Source: Halioxenophilus aromaticivorans
Lineage (GTDB): Bacteria > Pseudomonadota > Gammaproteobacteria > Pseudomonadales > Cellvibrionaceae
Assembly: GCF_042850945.1 (NCBI RefSeq)
Contig: NZ_AP031496.1
Span: forward strand, 2,356,001 to 2,420,000
DNA length: 64,000 nucleotides
Direction of reading: 5' to 3'
Shown piece by piece: positions 27,792-37,717 of this stretch. Under the pieces are notes generated by a model that had not been told where the DNA came from, searched no databases, and saw only the letters and a program-made list of their open reading frames with translations. Within the stretch, counting starts at the first letter, position 1. Each line of letters starts with the position of its first letter. Made by a program: the position numbers and the translations under genes.

Positions 27792-28826
27792 CTAGCAACT
27801 AGTGCCCTGTGCGATTACCTCTTGCAGCAACGGCGCTACACGGGCGATGCTAGCCGCCTCCGTGCAATAGCTATGGGCAAATTGGTAGGCGTTTTGAGCC
27901 AGGCGCTCGTTTTCTTCCGAGTTGTCCCACAGGGTTTTAATGCGGTCGGCCAATGCGTCTGAGTCGTCGGCCGGGTACATCAAGCCGGTTTCGCCGTCTT
28001 GTACGTAATCCGACATCGCATCGCCATCGGTAACAATCACCGGGCGGTTTAAATGCATGGCCAAAATAGCCGTGCCGTGGCCGTAGGGTATGTCTGATTT
28101 AAACAGCGGCAGCACCATAAAACGGCTGTGGTACAAGATGTTCAGCATGTCGTTCCAAGGGATCTCCTCGCGGACTTCCACGTTGGGCGGCACGTCCAAG
28201 CCTTTCATATTCTCTGGCGAGGCTACAATCACGGCTTTGATATCCGGTAGGGCTTTAAGCGCTTCAATCATAACCTTGTAGTTTCTGCCGCTGCGGCCAA
28301 TGGCGGTGATGTAATCACCCTCAATCAGCGGCGGGGCGCTGGTGTCTACCTCTGGCGGAACCACCCCCCAGTGCACCATATCAATCCGCTCTTTGGGTAT
28401 TTTAAGCTCGTCGGCGTAGAGCTGTTTCTCTGCGCTAGAGAACACCACAAAGCGCTCCACATCGCGGTAGAGCTTGATCATCATATCTTTGTTTTTGCCG
28501 GTGGGCATCACATCGTGATTAAAAGCAAAGGCAAGGTGGGGAATTTTGCGCTTGCGGCCAAGGCGATAAAACTCAACCCACTTAGAAACCACCGGTAGGT
28601 GGCTAACTAAAATATCCGCGCTGCCCGATTGTGCTGTTTGTGCCGCCTGTAAACTGCCACGGTGTAACGCAATATTGGGCGAGGTGATTTTACGCTCCAA
28701 GGCATTGTTGGGGCTGGCGTGATAGTGGGTGAACTGAGCGGAGAGCTCCGCCGGTAATTTGCCGTCGTACCAATCAAAAGTACCGGCCGGCGTTTTGGAT
28801 ACATTGATAATACGCAGGGGGTCCAT
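27792..28826 (-). CDS. Glycosyltransferase, GT1/GT4-like
   Basis: 344-aa GT-B-fold glycosyltransferase. The C-terminal nucleotide-sugar half is visible: ITAIGRSGRNYKVMIEAL near residue 190, then FKSDIPYGHGTAILAMHLNRPVIVTD, the usual donor-site GxA region, and GETGLMYPADDSDALADRI. Soluble, no membrane segment. It lies downstream of the SAF-domain oxidoreductase on the same strand with a terminator hairpin between. Donor and acceptor are not recognisable. Confidence 0.75.
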   Translation of the reverse strand: MDPLRIINVSKTPAGTFDWYDGKLPAELSAQFTHYHASPNNALERKITSPNIALHRGSLQAAQTAQSGSADILVSHLPVVSKWVEFYRLGRKRKIPHLAFAFNHDVMPTGKNKDMMIKLYRDVERFVVFSSAEKQLYADELKIPKERIDMVHWGVVPPEVDTSAPPLIEGDYITAIGRSGRNYKVMIEALKALPDIKAVIVASPENMKGLDVPPNVEVREEIPWNDMLNILYHSRFMVLPLFKSDIPYGHGTAILAMHLNRPVIVTDGDAMSDYVQDGETGLMYPADDSDALADRIKTLWDNSEENERLAQNAYQFAHSYCTEAASIARVAPLLQEVIAQGTSC

Positions 28827-28869
28827 CCTTTTATTGTCTGATTATTCCAAGTTAAAACTAAGCTGCATA

Positions 28870-28901
28870 AAACGATACAGCCGGGGAAGCCCCGGCTGTA
28901 T
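28870..28901 (-). terminator. Terminator of the SAF-domain oxidoreductase gene
   Basis: A perfect 12-bp stem ATACAGCCGGGG/CCCCGGCTGTAT with a 3-base loop starts right after the stop codon and is followed on the minus strand by CGTTTTA. Confidence 0.8.
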
Positions 28902-30047
28902 TTAGGTGAAACGTGGCTTTAATTCATTTAGCCAGATATCCAGGGCCCGGCTTTCGGGTATTTCTACGTCGTCAAAGCTGATGGTTTGGCCAGCTTCGAC
29001 CTTGCGCTTAAGCCGCGCGCCATTCAATAGGCCAATGGGCACGTGGTTAGGGTTATCCGCAGATTTCAGTGCAGAGCCGCGTACCTCAAAACCACCAATG
29101 GCATGCTTGATAAGGGTATCCGGGGTGAGGTCTTCTTTGGCAATGCCACCGATACTCACCGCCGGTACTTCACCATTATTGAGCAGTGGTGGCGCACCTC
29201 GGGCGGCAGCCATCAAACTTTTGGCAACCTCAAGGCCACACAAGTGGTAAGGGCGTAATAGGATATAGGCTTGGCGGCCTTTGGTGTAAAGCTTCTCGTA
29301 AGGGCCGTAATGGGGCAATGACGAGGCAACGTCGCTATCGGCTAAAATAAACACGCCGGGAGGTGCGGTGCCACATTGCACGTAATCACTGATGGGTTGG
29401 CCAGCTTTGCGGGCAGCCTCCACCAAGTGGTCGGTGTCGTTGATGTCCTCAACTTGGCCGCCGATTAAGCCATCCTGGGCAATGGTGGCGCCAAAGGCGT
29501 TGGCACAAAAAGCCTGCTCGATGTGTAATTTAGTGCCATCAGTGAAGGAGGTGGTTTCCACCAAGCTAAGCTCTTGGCGCTTAGACCAGTATTCCATGTC
29601 CTCGCGCTTGGGGTTGTGATTCAAATAACCCTTGATGTTCACATAGGCCAAAGGCTCGAAGCCCATGCCCAGGGCTTCATTGCGTAAAATTGCGGTAGCG
29701 CCAGGCTGATCGCCATCGGCTTCGGATAAGTAACCCAAGCCTTGCAGATAGGAGCCAGTGGTGACATGCAATTCGGCATTCATGGTAACCACTTTGCGGC
29801 CGGCTCTAAGGGCCTCTTCAACCACAACGGTGCTGTGAATAGGGTCGCCGGTGGATTCAAAGATGATATCGGAGTTATCGATCAACTCTTCCAGTGAGTT
29901 GGTCAGCGCCGCGCGGTCGAAATTGTCGACGGTATCGGGGTCGCGGCGGGTGAGAATTTTGGAAACTTGCAGCTCCGGGTTTTTGGCAATCACTTGGTTT
30001 GCTTGATTGACAATAAAGCCTGTTCCGACGATGCCTATCCTTGCCAT
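28902..30047 (-). CDS. NAD(P)-binding oxidoreductase with SAF-like C-terminal domain
   Basis: 381 aa. The N-terminal Rossmann motif IGIVGTGFIVNQ (residues 4-15) and IIFESTGDPIHS resemble the homoserine-dehydrogenase/Gfo-Idh fold. The C-terminal part (GARLKRKVEAGQTISFDDVEIPES) resembles a SAF domain, as in antifreeze-like/sialic-acid-synthase and altronate-dehydratase modules. Such combinations occur near polysaccharide or sugar-modification genes, and the neighbour is a glycosyltransferase. Substrate unknown. Confidence 0.65.
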   Translation of the reverse strand: MARIGIVGTGFIVNQANQVIAKNPELQVSKILTRRDPDTVDNFDRAALTNSLEELIDNSDIIFESTGDPIHSTVVVEEALRAGRKVVTMNAELHVTTGSYLQGLGYLSEADGDQPGATAILRNEALGMGFEPLAYVNIKGYLNHNPKREDMEYWSKRQELSLVETTSFTDGTKLHIEQAFCANAFGATIAQDGLIGGQVEDINDTDHLVEAARKAGQPISDYVQCGTAPPGVFILADSDVASSLPHYGPYEKLYTKGRQAYILLRPYHLCGLEVAKSLMAAARGAPPLLNNGEVPAVSIGGIAKEDLTPDTLIKHAIGGFEVRGSALKSADNPNHVPIGLLNGARLKRKVEAGQTISFDDVEIPESRALDIWLNELKPRFT

Positions 30048-30155
30048 AAATACTGTTCCAGTCCTGTCGATTGTGTAAATTCCGCCTGCGGCAGCTTAGT
30101 TTGTGTAGCAGTTGTGGCCTGGTGCCTTAAGGGGTTAGCCCCGTTTCCTTGGCTA

Positions 30156-30206
30156 CCAGTTGCCTAGCCCAGTTGCCTAACCCAGTTGCATAGCCCAATT
30201 GATAGC
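30156..30206. repeat. 13-bp tandem repeat, about 4 copies
   Basis: Units CCAGTTGCCTAGC, CCAGTTGCCTAAC, CCAGTTGCATAGC and a 12-base CCAATTGATAGC follow one another head to tail. Confidence 0.85.
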
Positions 30207-30465
30207 ATAGACGCTAACGGGTTCAATTTATGTCGCCGCTTTAGCAAAACGTTGATTTGGCTGCCTAATTGGCGCTATTGCTAGCGAATAGATAATGGCC
30301 CTAGGGCTTAAGTCTTGCAGGGGGGTTTTATTCCTGCAGGGCCATCGCCGATTCCGCTAGTTCTGGTGCCAGTGGCGCTAATATAGCACCAATTAGCCAA
30401 GTGTCGGCGATATTGTCCGCCAAAAGGGGATATTTGAATACTCAGTGAAGTCCTAGTTTGAACAG

Positions 30466-30484
30466 GTGTCTGAATATTAGACAC
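30466..30484. promoter_or_regulatory. GTGTCT/AGACAC palindrome
   Basis: GTGTCT and AGACAC surround GAATATT. It overlaps an 11-base match (TGAACAGGTGT) to the complement of the palindrome at 25317-25332, so it may be a second, degenerate site for the same regulator. Confidence 0.35.
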
Positions 30485-30992
30485 TTCCAGCGCATCATAT
30501 CGAAATAAGAATGGTTTTTATCTCTATAAGCAATAAAAAGCGTCGTCGATACATTGCTGCATGAATATGAGACACATTCATAGAAGCTGTCTGTGGTAGG
30601 TCCGTAGAGTAGCTTTCAGGTCTTCTTATTATAGCCATCGACTTGGTTTCTGACACTACGTGCAGTTAAACCGTATTTGGCCAGTCCGGTATACGACTGC
30701 AGTCGGCTTAGACTTTCCGGTTGAACAGGCAATCCCTCTCGCGCAGTGCAAGCTAAAAAGCACGCGAAATGAACCTTCAGTTCTCTATTGTTGAATAACC
30801 CAACCACAGTGAATTCGCAACTAGCAGCAAAACTGTTGCAGAGGTTTGAGTTTTAGCGGCATTTTTGCAGCGCAATAATTAATCAACGAAGTAAAAAGCG
30901 AAGCAACAACCGGTTTTTATATTTGCGCGCTTTTTGGATTGGAATGCGTTGGAGGTTAAATTAAAAGTTATTTCAAAGTTGAGGTTAACTTT

Positions 30993-31013
30993 AAAAACGG
31001 CACCGCGCTGCCG
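30993..31013 (-). terminator. Terminator of the small minus-strand gene
   Basis: On the minus strand CGGCA-GCGCGG-TGCCG is followed directly by TTTTT, 12 bases after the stop of the 71-aa gene. Confidence 0.6.
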
Positions 31014-31024
31014 GGTGGCTTTTT

Positions 31025-31240
31025 TTAATAATAAATATATTGGTTGTTTCTAAAGCTGGCCAGCAGTGATCCGCCGTCACTGGAATTCATTAACGTTGCC
31101 CAGTCCGAGCGGTTGTCGATGCAAGCAGTTTGGAAGTGGCCCAGGGTTGCTTGGGGCGTATCGAAGCCGATGATGGTAACAACCTTACCGTTGGTGTAGC
31201 TAACAATGACGTACTCAATGGTGACTTGCGATGTACTCAT
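31025..31240 (-). CDS. Small uncharacterised protein, 71 aa
   Basis: I do not recognise this protein. It is supported by a strong ribosome-binding site (AAGGAAGGGG just before the ATG) and a terminator right after the stop. It begins MSTSQVTIEYVIVSYTNGKV and has no signal peptide, membrane segment or cysteine pair, containing only one Cys. It looks like a soluble alpha/beta mini-protein. It is divergent from phoD, 140 bp away. Confidence 0.5.
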   Translation of the reverse strand: MSTSQVTIEYVIVSYTNGKVVTIIGFDTPQATLGHFQTACIDNRSDWATLMNSSDGGSLLASFRNNQYIYY

Positions 31241-31379
31241 ACCCCTTCCTTTGCCCCAGGCAATGTATATGTGATTAGCTTGCGGTCCTGCGGTGGTCGT
31301 TGTTTACCTGTCATTATGTGAAGGCAAACTGGGCTCACGCGTCTGATAATACAGTGAAAGTCGATATGGGAGAAGTTGG

Positions 31380-32948
31380 ATGAGTGACCGGCGTCGTTTT
31401 ATTAAGCATGCTGGCAGTGTTTTGACTGGCGCGGGGCTAGCAACCACCTTACCTAATTATGCCTGGGGCATAGTGCGCCGAGACGGTGCGCGGCCTCAAA
31501 TACAGCAAGGATTGCAGTTTGGTGACGTAAACGCAAACCAGGGTATTGTTTGGTCGCGTAGCGATCGCCCAGCCCGGATGTGGGTAGACTACAGCTATAC
31601 GCCTTCTTTTCATCAATTTGAGACGTTACGCGGCCCCTATGCGTTGGCCACCAGCGATCATACCGCTCGGATTGATTTGCAAGGCTTACAACCAGATAGA
31701 CAGGTTTATGTGCGGGTGCGTTTTCAGGATTTATCCAATGAGCGGGTAATGAGTGCGCCAGTCCAGGGCAGTTTTACCACGGCGCCGCACAATAACAGCC
31801 GCAGCCTGCACTTTTTGTGGTCCGGCGATACTGCCGGCCAGGGCTACGGCATCAATCCAGATATCGGCGGCATGCGAATTTACCGCAGTATGTTAAACGA
31901 ATCGCCAGATTTCTTTATTCACAGTGGCGATACCATCTATGCGGATGGTCCCATCAGCGCCACGCAAACGGCGGAAAACGGGCAAGTGTGGCGCAATATT
32001 GTGACCGAAGACGTCTCCAAGGTGGCCGAAACCCTAGGAGAATTCCGTGGCCGTTATAAGTACAACATGCTGGATGAAAACGTACTAGCGTTTAACCGCA
32101 GTGTGCCGCAGATTTGGCAATGGGATGACCACGAGGTGGTGAATAATTGGTCCAGCGCTAAAGATTTAACTGAGGATAGCCGCTTTAGCGAAAAAAATAT
32201 CCCCGCGCTGGTGGCCCGTGCGAGCACTGCGTTTTTGGAATATTCCCCCATGCGGCCCTTTAGCGCGGTAGAACAAAGCCGAGTGTATCGCAAAATTTCC
32301 CACGGCCCGTTATTGGATTTATTCGTAATCGACATGCGCAGCTATCGCGGGCCCAATAGCGACAATCAGCAGGTCAAACCCGGGCCGGAGACAGCCTTTT
32401 TAGGGCATGATCAGCTGCATTGGTTACAGCAATCGCTTTTGCAGTCAACCGCTACCTGGAAGGTCATCGCCGCCGATATGCCCATTGGATTATTGGTGCC
32501 CGACGGCGATGATAAATTCGAAAACCTAGCCAATGGTGATGGCGAGCCCGTGGGGCGTGAACTGGAAATGGCACAATTGCTACGCTTTATTAAGCGTAAC
32601 AGTATTCATAATTTGGTTTGGTTAACGGCAGACGTACACTATTGCGCGGCGCACAAATACTCGCCCGAAAACGCCGTATTTAAAGACTTTAACCCCTTTT
32701 GGGAATTTGTCGCCGGGCCACTCAATGCCGGTGCATTTGGCCCCAATAAGCTGGATAACACCTTCGGCCCAGAAGTGGTATTTCACAAGTATCCGCCGGG
32801 GCCAAACTACTCGCCGCTGTCTGGTTTTCAATTTTACGGTGATATTAAAATCGACCAAGAATCGCAACAGCTTACCGCCAGCTTAAAAGACATCGACGGC
32901 AAAGAGGTGTTTAGTCAGCGGCTAGATCCCGTACCGGCACTAGACTAA
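31380..32948 (+). CDS. phoD: PhoD-like alkaline phosphatase, Tat-exported
   Basis: Periplasmic phosphodiesterase/phosphatase of the PhoD family, 522 aa. The N-terminus SDRRRFIKHAG is a twin-arginine signal. An N-terminal Ig-like domain (about 40-145) precedes the metallophosphatase domain with HSGDTIYADG (near 180), WQWDDHEVVNNW (near 243) and the C-terminal ADVHYCAAH (near 420). Length and order are typical. Likely serves phosphorus scavenging; no PHO box was identified. Its terminator is shared with the convergent RND operon. Confidence 0.9.
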   Translation: MSDRRRFIKHAGSVLTGAGLATTLPNYAWGIVRRDGARPQIQQGLQFGDVNANQGIVWSRSDRPARMWVDYSYTPSFHQFETLRGPYALATSDHTARIDLQGLQPDRQVYVRVRFQDLSNERVMSAPVQGSFTTAPHNNSRSLHFLWSGDTAGQGYGINPDIGGMRIYRSMLNESPDFFIHSGDTIYADGPISATQTAENGQVWRNIVTEDVSKVAETLGEFRGRYKYNMLDENVLAFNRSVPQIWQWDDHEVVNNWSSAKDLTEDSRFSEKNIPALVARASTAFLEYSPMRPFSAVEQSRVYRKISHGPLLDLFVIDMRSYRGPNSDNQQVKPGPETAFLGHDQLHWLQQSLLQSTATWKVIAADMPIGLLVPDGDDKFENLANGDGEPVGRELEMAQLLRFIKRNSIHNLVWLTADVHYCAAHKYSPENAVFKDFNPFWEFVAGPLNAGAFGPNKLDNTFGPEVVFHKYPPGPNYSPLSGFQFYGDIKIDQESQQLTASLKDIDGKEVFSQRLDPVPALD

Positions 32949-32994
32949 CCAAGGGCACTAGACTAGTTATCGAAGAGAGTAGATCGCCCACAAA

Positions 32995-33030
32995 CGCAAA
33001 AAACCGCAGTAGAGACTGCGGTTTTTTGCG
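32995..33030. terminator. Bidirectional terminator, phoD / RND operon
   Basis: A perfect 16-bp inverted repeat around loop AGAG (CCGCAGT/ACTGCGG core flanked by A-run and T-run) lies between two convergent genes and gives a stem plus T-tract on both strands. Confidence 0.9.
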
Positions 33031-33054
33031 ATAGAGCCAAAAATTTCGGTGCGT

Positions 33055-36000
33055 TTAAGACTCAGGTAACGCAGTCTCTGCGGCCGGCTTCTTGCCAAAC
33101 AGTGCCAGCTTTCGGCACAACACATAGAACACTGGGGTAAAGATCAAGCCAAAGAAGGTTACCCCAATCATGCCGAAGAATACCGCCACTCCCAGTGCCT
33201 GGCGCATCTCGGCACCCGCACCGCTGGATAACACCAACGGCACTACACCCAGAATAAACGCCAGTGAGGTCATTAGAATTGGGCGCAGACGCAGGCGTGC
33301 GGCTTCTACCGCGGCCTCCCAGGTGTTGCGGCCTTGGGCTTCAAGATCGCGGGCGAATTCGACAATCAAGATGGCGTTTTTGGACGCCAGTCCAATGAGC
33401 ACAATAAAGCCAATTTGCGTAAGAATGTTGTTATCCATACCCAGTAGGCTGATACCGCTCACGGCGGACAACAAGCACATGGGTACAATTAAAATAATGG
33501 CAATGGGCAGTGTCCAGCTTTCGTATTGCGCAGCCAGTAACAAGAACACAAATACCACCGCCAACAGCATAGCCACATAGGTGGAATCGGCGGAGTTTTT
33601 CTGCTGGTAGGCAAGGTCAGTCCATTCGTAGTCGATGCCATCGGGCAAGATTGCATCGGCGATGCGCTCCATGGTATCCAGCGCCTCGCCCGAGCTAAAG
33701 CCCGGAGATGAATCGCCCATCAATGCCGCAGAAGGGTACAGGTTATAGCGCGGCACGCGGGAAGGGCCGGCGGTATCTTCAATGGTGGCCACCGAGCCTA
33801 AGGGTACCATCTCGCCACTATTGCTACGCACTCGAATGCGCAGGGCGTCATCGGCGGTTAAGCGATAGGGCGCGTCGGCTTGGGCGGTAACTCGGTAGGT
33901 ACGGCCAAGGTAGTTAAAATCGTTAACGTAGGATGAGCCAATAAATACCTCCAGTGCTTCAAAAATGCTGTCGGTACTAACGTTCAAGCGCTGGGCTTTT
34001 TCCCGGTCGATATCCAAATAGATTTGCGGCGTATTGATGTTAAAGAAGGAGCGGGTTTGAGTCGTTGCTGGGTAATCGGGGCTGTTGGCCGCCTGTGCCA
34101 TGGCCATGACCGATTCCTGTAATGTTGCCAAGCCGCGGCCGCCGCGGTCTTGAATCATCATGCGGAAACCTCCGGCGTCGCCTATACCTCGCACCGGTGG
34201 TGGTGTAATAACCACGCCAAACGCCTCTTTGATACTGGCGATTTCTCTTTGGGCGTTAGCCAAGATTGTTTCAAATTTAATGCCTTTGGCGGCCCGGTCC
34301 TCGAACGAATCCATTACCGCAAACACCGCAGCGGCGTTGGAGGAGATACTGCGCGTGGCCGCGTGGAAACCGGCAAAGCCAACGCTATTGGCAATACCAT
34401 CGATGGCCAATAATTTAGAGACCGCTTGTTGTATCACCTGGTCTGTTTCGTCCAGCGAGGCGCTCTCTGGTAGTTGCAATGCAATAATCAAAAAGCCTTG
34501 GTCTTGCTGGGGGATAAAGCCAGTGGGTACTCGGCTGAATTGGAACGCGGTTAACAGCATTAAACCGACGTAAACAATGCACACCATAGCGACTTTGTGC
34601 ACCAGTGACTTGGTGAGCTTGCCGTATTTGTTGGATAAGCCATCCATGCCCTGGTTGAATTTGTTAAAAAACAGCGTGAATGGCTTCATTAACCAATTCT
34701 GCTTTTTGTGGGCATTGTCATCGTGGGGTTTCATTAAAATGGCAGCCAACGCTGGGGACAACGTGAGCGAAACCCCCACCGAAATTACCGTGGCTACCGC
34801 GATGGTAATACCAAACGCCTGGTAGAATTTGCCGGAAATTCCGCCCAGGAACGCCGTGGGCAGAAACACAGCAACCAGTACTAAACCAATGGCTACCAGT
34901 GCCGAGCCTACCTCGTCCATGGTTTTGCGCGCTGCGTCTTTGGGCGAAAGCCCGTCGCGCATATTACGCTCCATGTTCTCCACCACCACGATAGCGTCGT
35001 CCACAACGATACCAATGGCCAGCACTAACCCGAACAATGTGAGGTTGTTAAGGGAGAAGCCCAGCGCATTCATCACCGCAAAGGTGCCAATTAGGGAAAT
35101 GGGTATCGCCAAAATAGGGATAATGGCCGCTCGCCAGGTTTGCAAAAACAAAATAATGACGGCCACTACTAGCACCACGGCTTCCAGCACGGTGTGTTCT
35201 ACGGCGCTGATGGACTGCTCGATAAACTCCGTAGGGTTGTAGCCAATTTTGTAACTTAAACCGGGCGGGAAGTCCTCGGCGATGTCTTCCATTTCAGCAA
35301 TAACGGCGGCTGAGGTATCCAGTGCATTGGATCCCGGTTGTTGGTATACCGGAATCGCCACTGCGGGATTTTCGCCAAGGTAGCCGCGGGTAATGTATTC
35401 CTGTGCGCCCAGTTCCAACCGCGCCACATCGCGCAGACGCACAATGCGGCCATCGTCGTTGGTTTTAACGATGATGCTGTTAAATTCCTCGATGGACTGC
35501 AAACGCCCCTGGGTTTGAATGGTGTACTGAAAATAACCGCCTTGAGGCGTTGGCGACTGGTTGAGTGTGCCGCCGGCGACTTGCACGTTTTGGTTGCGCA
35601 GAGCGGTTAACACGTCACCGGCACTGAGGCCGTAGTAGTTGATCAGATCCGGGTCGAGCCAAACTCGCATGGCGTAGGCAGCGGCGCCGAATATGCGCGT
35701 GTCGCCAATGCCGTTGATGCGGCGCAAGCGGTCTTGAATATTGAGTGCTGCATAGTTGCCAATGTAGGTCTGATCGTAGGTGCCATCGGGCGAAAATAAA
35801 TTCACCACCAGCATTAAATCCGGCGTACTTTTACGGGTGCTAATACCCACGGTGCGAACCGTTTGCGGTAGGCGAGGCTCGGCGGTTGCCACCCGGTTTT
35901 GTACCAGCACCTGAGCCGAGTCGATATCCGTGCCTTGCTCAAAGGTAATGGTTAAGGTCATGCGGCCGTCGGAGGTAGACTGAGAGTACATGTACAACAT

Positions 36001-36228
36001 GCCCTCAACCCCGTTCATTTCTTGCTCAATGGGGGTGGCCACCGTTTCTGCTACGGTTTCGGCGGTAGCGCCGGGGTAGTTGGCCGTTACCTGGATGGTT
36101 GGCGGTGCCAGTTTGGGGTACTGTTCAACGGGGAGCGAAAAGAAAGATATCGCACCTACAATCATGGTAATAATCGCGATTACGCTGGCAAAAATCGGGC
36201 GATCAATAAAAAATTTAGCAAATTTCAC
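33055..36228 (-). CDS. RND multidrug efflux transporter (HAE1/AcrB type)
   Basis: Inner-membrane proton-driven efflux pump. The likely start is GTG 36228 (KFAKFFIDRPIFASVIA follows), with GGAATCCCT before it, giving 1057 aa, normal for AcrB/MexB. TM4 carries the proton-relay aspartates in IGIVVDDAIVVVEN. The periplasmic porter halves and the 12 TM layout are complete, ending IFTPVFYVLCRKL. It is co-transcribed downstream of the adaptor gene. No outer-membrane factor (TolC/OprM) gene is nearby, so a factor encoded elsewhere must complete the tripartite pump. Confidence 0.94.
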   Translation of the reverse strand: MKFAKFFIDRPIFASVIAIITMIVGAISFFSLPVEQYPKLAPPTIQVTANYPGATAETVAETVATPIEQEMNGVEGMLYMYSQSTSDGRMTLTITFEQGTDIDSAQVLVQNRVATAEPRLPQTVRTVGISTRKSTPDLMLVVNLFSPDGTYDQTYIGNYAALNIQDRLRRINGIGDTRIFGAAAYAMRVWLDPDLINYYGLSAGDVLTALRNQNVQVAGGTLNQSPTPQGGYFQYTIQTQGRLQSIEEFNSIIVKTNDDGRIVRLRDVARLELGAQEYITRGYLGENPAVAIPVYQQPGSNALDTSAAVIAEMEDIAEDFPPGLSYKIGYNPTEFIEQSISAVEHTVLEAVVLVVAVIILFLQTWRAAIIPILAIPISLIGTFAVMNALGFSLNNLTLFGLVLAIGIVVDDAIVVVENMERNMRDGLSPKDAARKTMDEVGSALVAIGLVLVAVFLPTAFLGGISGKFYQAFGITIAVATVISVGVSLTLSPALAAILMKPHDDNAHKKQNWLMKPFTLFFNKFNQGMDGLSNKYGKLTKSLVHKVAMVCIVYVGLMLLTAFQFSRVPTGFIPQQDQGFLIIALQLPESASLDETDQVIQQAVSKLLAIDGIANSVGFAGFHAATRSISSNAAAVFAVMDSFEDRAAKGIKFETILANAQREIASIKEAFGVVITPPPVRGIGDAGGFRMMIQDRGGRGLATLQESVMAMAQAANSPDYPATTQTRSFFNINTPQIYLDIDREKAQRLNVSTDSIFEALEVFIGSSYVNDFNYLGRTYRVTAQADAPYRLTADDALRIRVRSNSGEMVPLGSVATIEDTAGPSRVPRYNLYPSAALMGDSSPGFSSGEALDTMERIADAILPDGIDYEWTDLAYQQKNSADSTYVAMLLAVVFVFLLLAAQYESWTLPIAIILIVPMCLLSAVSGISLLGMDNNILTQIGFIVLIGLASKNAILIVEFARDLEAQGRNTWEAAVEAARLRLRPILMTSLAFILGVVPLVLSSGAGAEMRQALGVAVFFGMIGVTFFGLIFTPVFYVLCRKLALFGKKPAAETALPES

Positions 36229-36339
36229 AGGGATTCCGTGTCTAAGTTGGTGTTCATCCTGAAACGACATTCCTGCCGTTTTGCGGCAACAAAATAAAAG
36301 CTAGTGCACCGCGCCACGATCTTGGTCGTTAGATACGCA

Positions 36340-37560
36340 CTAGTTTGCCAGGGTGAGGTCTTGCTCAGTGTCGACGTCTAGCACTGCGGCCTGGGGCGGT
36401 GGATTACGGATTTCGTCTAAGCTGGGTATTACGCTGGCCTGGGGTACGTCGGTTAGTTCCGCCCATTGTAATTCCGTGTCCACTGGTGTTACCGGTTGCT
36501 GCGGCATACGGATGCGCTGAATTCCGTTGACGACGATTCGCTCATCACCGGTTAGGCCGTCTTCAATAACGATAAAACCGTTTTCCAGTAGTCGGCCAAC
36601 CTCAACGTACACGCGCTCAGCTTTGTTTTCGTCGTTTACAACGTAGACGTATTTGCGGTTTTGGTCGGTGGCAATGGCTTTTTCTGGCAGCAGTAGGGCA
36701 CCTTCACGCTCGCCACTGAACAAGCGCGCGCGGCCAAACAGACCGGGGTAAATAACGCCGGCTCGGTTTTCTACCAGAGCGCGGCCGGTAATGGTGCCAG
36801 TGCTGGCATCTAAGGTGTTATCCAAAAAGTCCATACGGCCGCCGTGCTCAAAGGTGTCTTCGTCCAATAATTTAATATAAATCGGATTGGGGTTGTTGCG
36901 GCTACTGGGCCGAGTGCCGGCTTGGTCCATACGCAGGTATTTGAGTAAGTCTGCTTGCGAACCTTCGAACTCAAAGTGAATTGGATCTACCGAAACGATG
37001 CGCGTTAGCAGTGTGCCGTTGGCTTCTACCAAGTTGCCGATGTCGACAAAGGCGTCACTGATGCGGCCGTCTATGGGCGCTTTGACTTCGGTAAAATCCA
37101 CGTTTAGCTTAGCTTCCTCTAATGCGGCCAGGGCAACGTCCATCTCTTGCTTGCGCTGGTCGTAGGTTTCGATGGCGACGGACTGTGTTTTACGCAAATC
37201 CGCCACTCGATCAAACGCTTTCTTGGCTAAATTGTATTCCGCTTGGGCGCGGTTTAAGTCGTATTGGAAGGAGCGAGGATCCACCACAAACAGCACGTCG
37301 CCTTTGCTCACCATTTGACCGTCGCGGAATTTTTGCTCTACCAAGTAGCCTGAGACTCGAGCGCGGATATCCACTCGTTGCACCGCCTCAAAGCGGCCGG
37401 TGAATTCATCCCACTCGGTGATGGTACGTTTTTCAGGCTGGGCGACGTCCACCTCGGGTGGTTTGGGCGCGTTGGAAGACTGAGTCGCTTGTTCCAAGGG
37501 GTTGCAGGAGACAAGCGTTAGGCTCAACAGTGTAAACAGTGAAACCAGAGTGTTTCTCAC
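36340..37560 (-). CDS. RND periplasmic adaptor lipoprotein (MFP, AcrA type)
   Basis: 406-aa membrane-fusion protein. The lipobox TLVSC ends the signal peptide at Cys19. Barrel-sandwich segments (RARVSGYLVEQKFRDGQMVSKGD near 70 and VKAPIDGRISDAFVDIGNLV near 165) flank a short coiled-coil hairpin. The C-terminal beta-barrel and membrane-proximal domains follow. It precedes the pump gene with a 111-bp gap and shares its direction. Confidence 0.92.
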   Translation of the reverse strand: MRNTLVSLFTLLSLTLVSCNPLEQATQSSNAPKPPEVDVAQPEKRTITEWDEFTGRFEAVQRVDIRARVSGYLVEQKFRDGQMVSKGDVLFVVDPRSFQYDLNRAQAEYNLAKKAFDRVADLRKTQSVAIETYDQRKQEMDVALAALEEAKLNVDFTEVKAPIDGRISDAFVDIGNLVEANGTLLTRIVSVDPIHFEFEGSQADLLKYLRMDQAGTRPSSRNNPNPIYIKLLDEDTFEHGGRMDFLDNTLDASTGTITGRALVENRAGVIYPGLFGRARLFSGEREGALLLPEKAIATDQNRKYVYVVNDENKAERVYVEVGRLLENGFIVIEDGLTGDERIVVNGIQRIRMPQQPVTPVDTELQWAELTDVPQASVIPSLDEIRNPPPQAAVLDVDTEQDLTLAN

Positions 37561-37717
37561 GGGGTCGATTCCTCCATCCGTGTAGTTTTTGCGTGCACGA
37601 GCTAATAGCGCGCTGTGCCACAGCGTGCGGTAGCGAAATAAGGGTATAAGCAGGGGGTTATTATTAGGTTGGTCTGATAGCGACTTCTTATAAAGACATA
37701 GTGTAAAACAAATCTAT

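Larger units (their letters stand above)
30048..30992. other. Gene-poor stretch
   Basis: About 0.95 kb with no convincing gene. It holds a 13-bp tandem repeat (30156-30206), the sequence TGAACAGGTGTCTGAA around 30459-30474 and the palindrome GTGTCT/AGACAC (30466-30484). A 63-codon minus-strand frame (30807-30616) matches nothing I recognise. Confidence 0.6.

Noticed and set aside
30156..30206. CRISPR array
   Set aside because: The 13-bp units are contiguous with no spacers; a simple tandem repeat.
30616..30807. 63-codon minus-strand frame in the gene-poor stretch
   Set aside because: No ribosome-binding site that stands out, no recognisable family and no operon partner; not called as a gene.
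33170..36297. Several plus-strand frames of 60-137 codons across the RND pump gene
   Set aside because: Antisense to a complete AcrB-type gene and low-complexity in composition; shadows.
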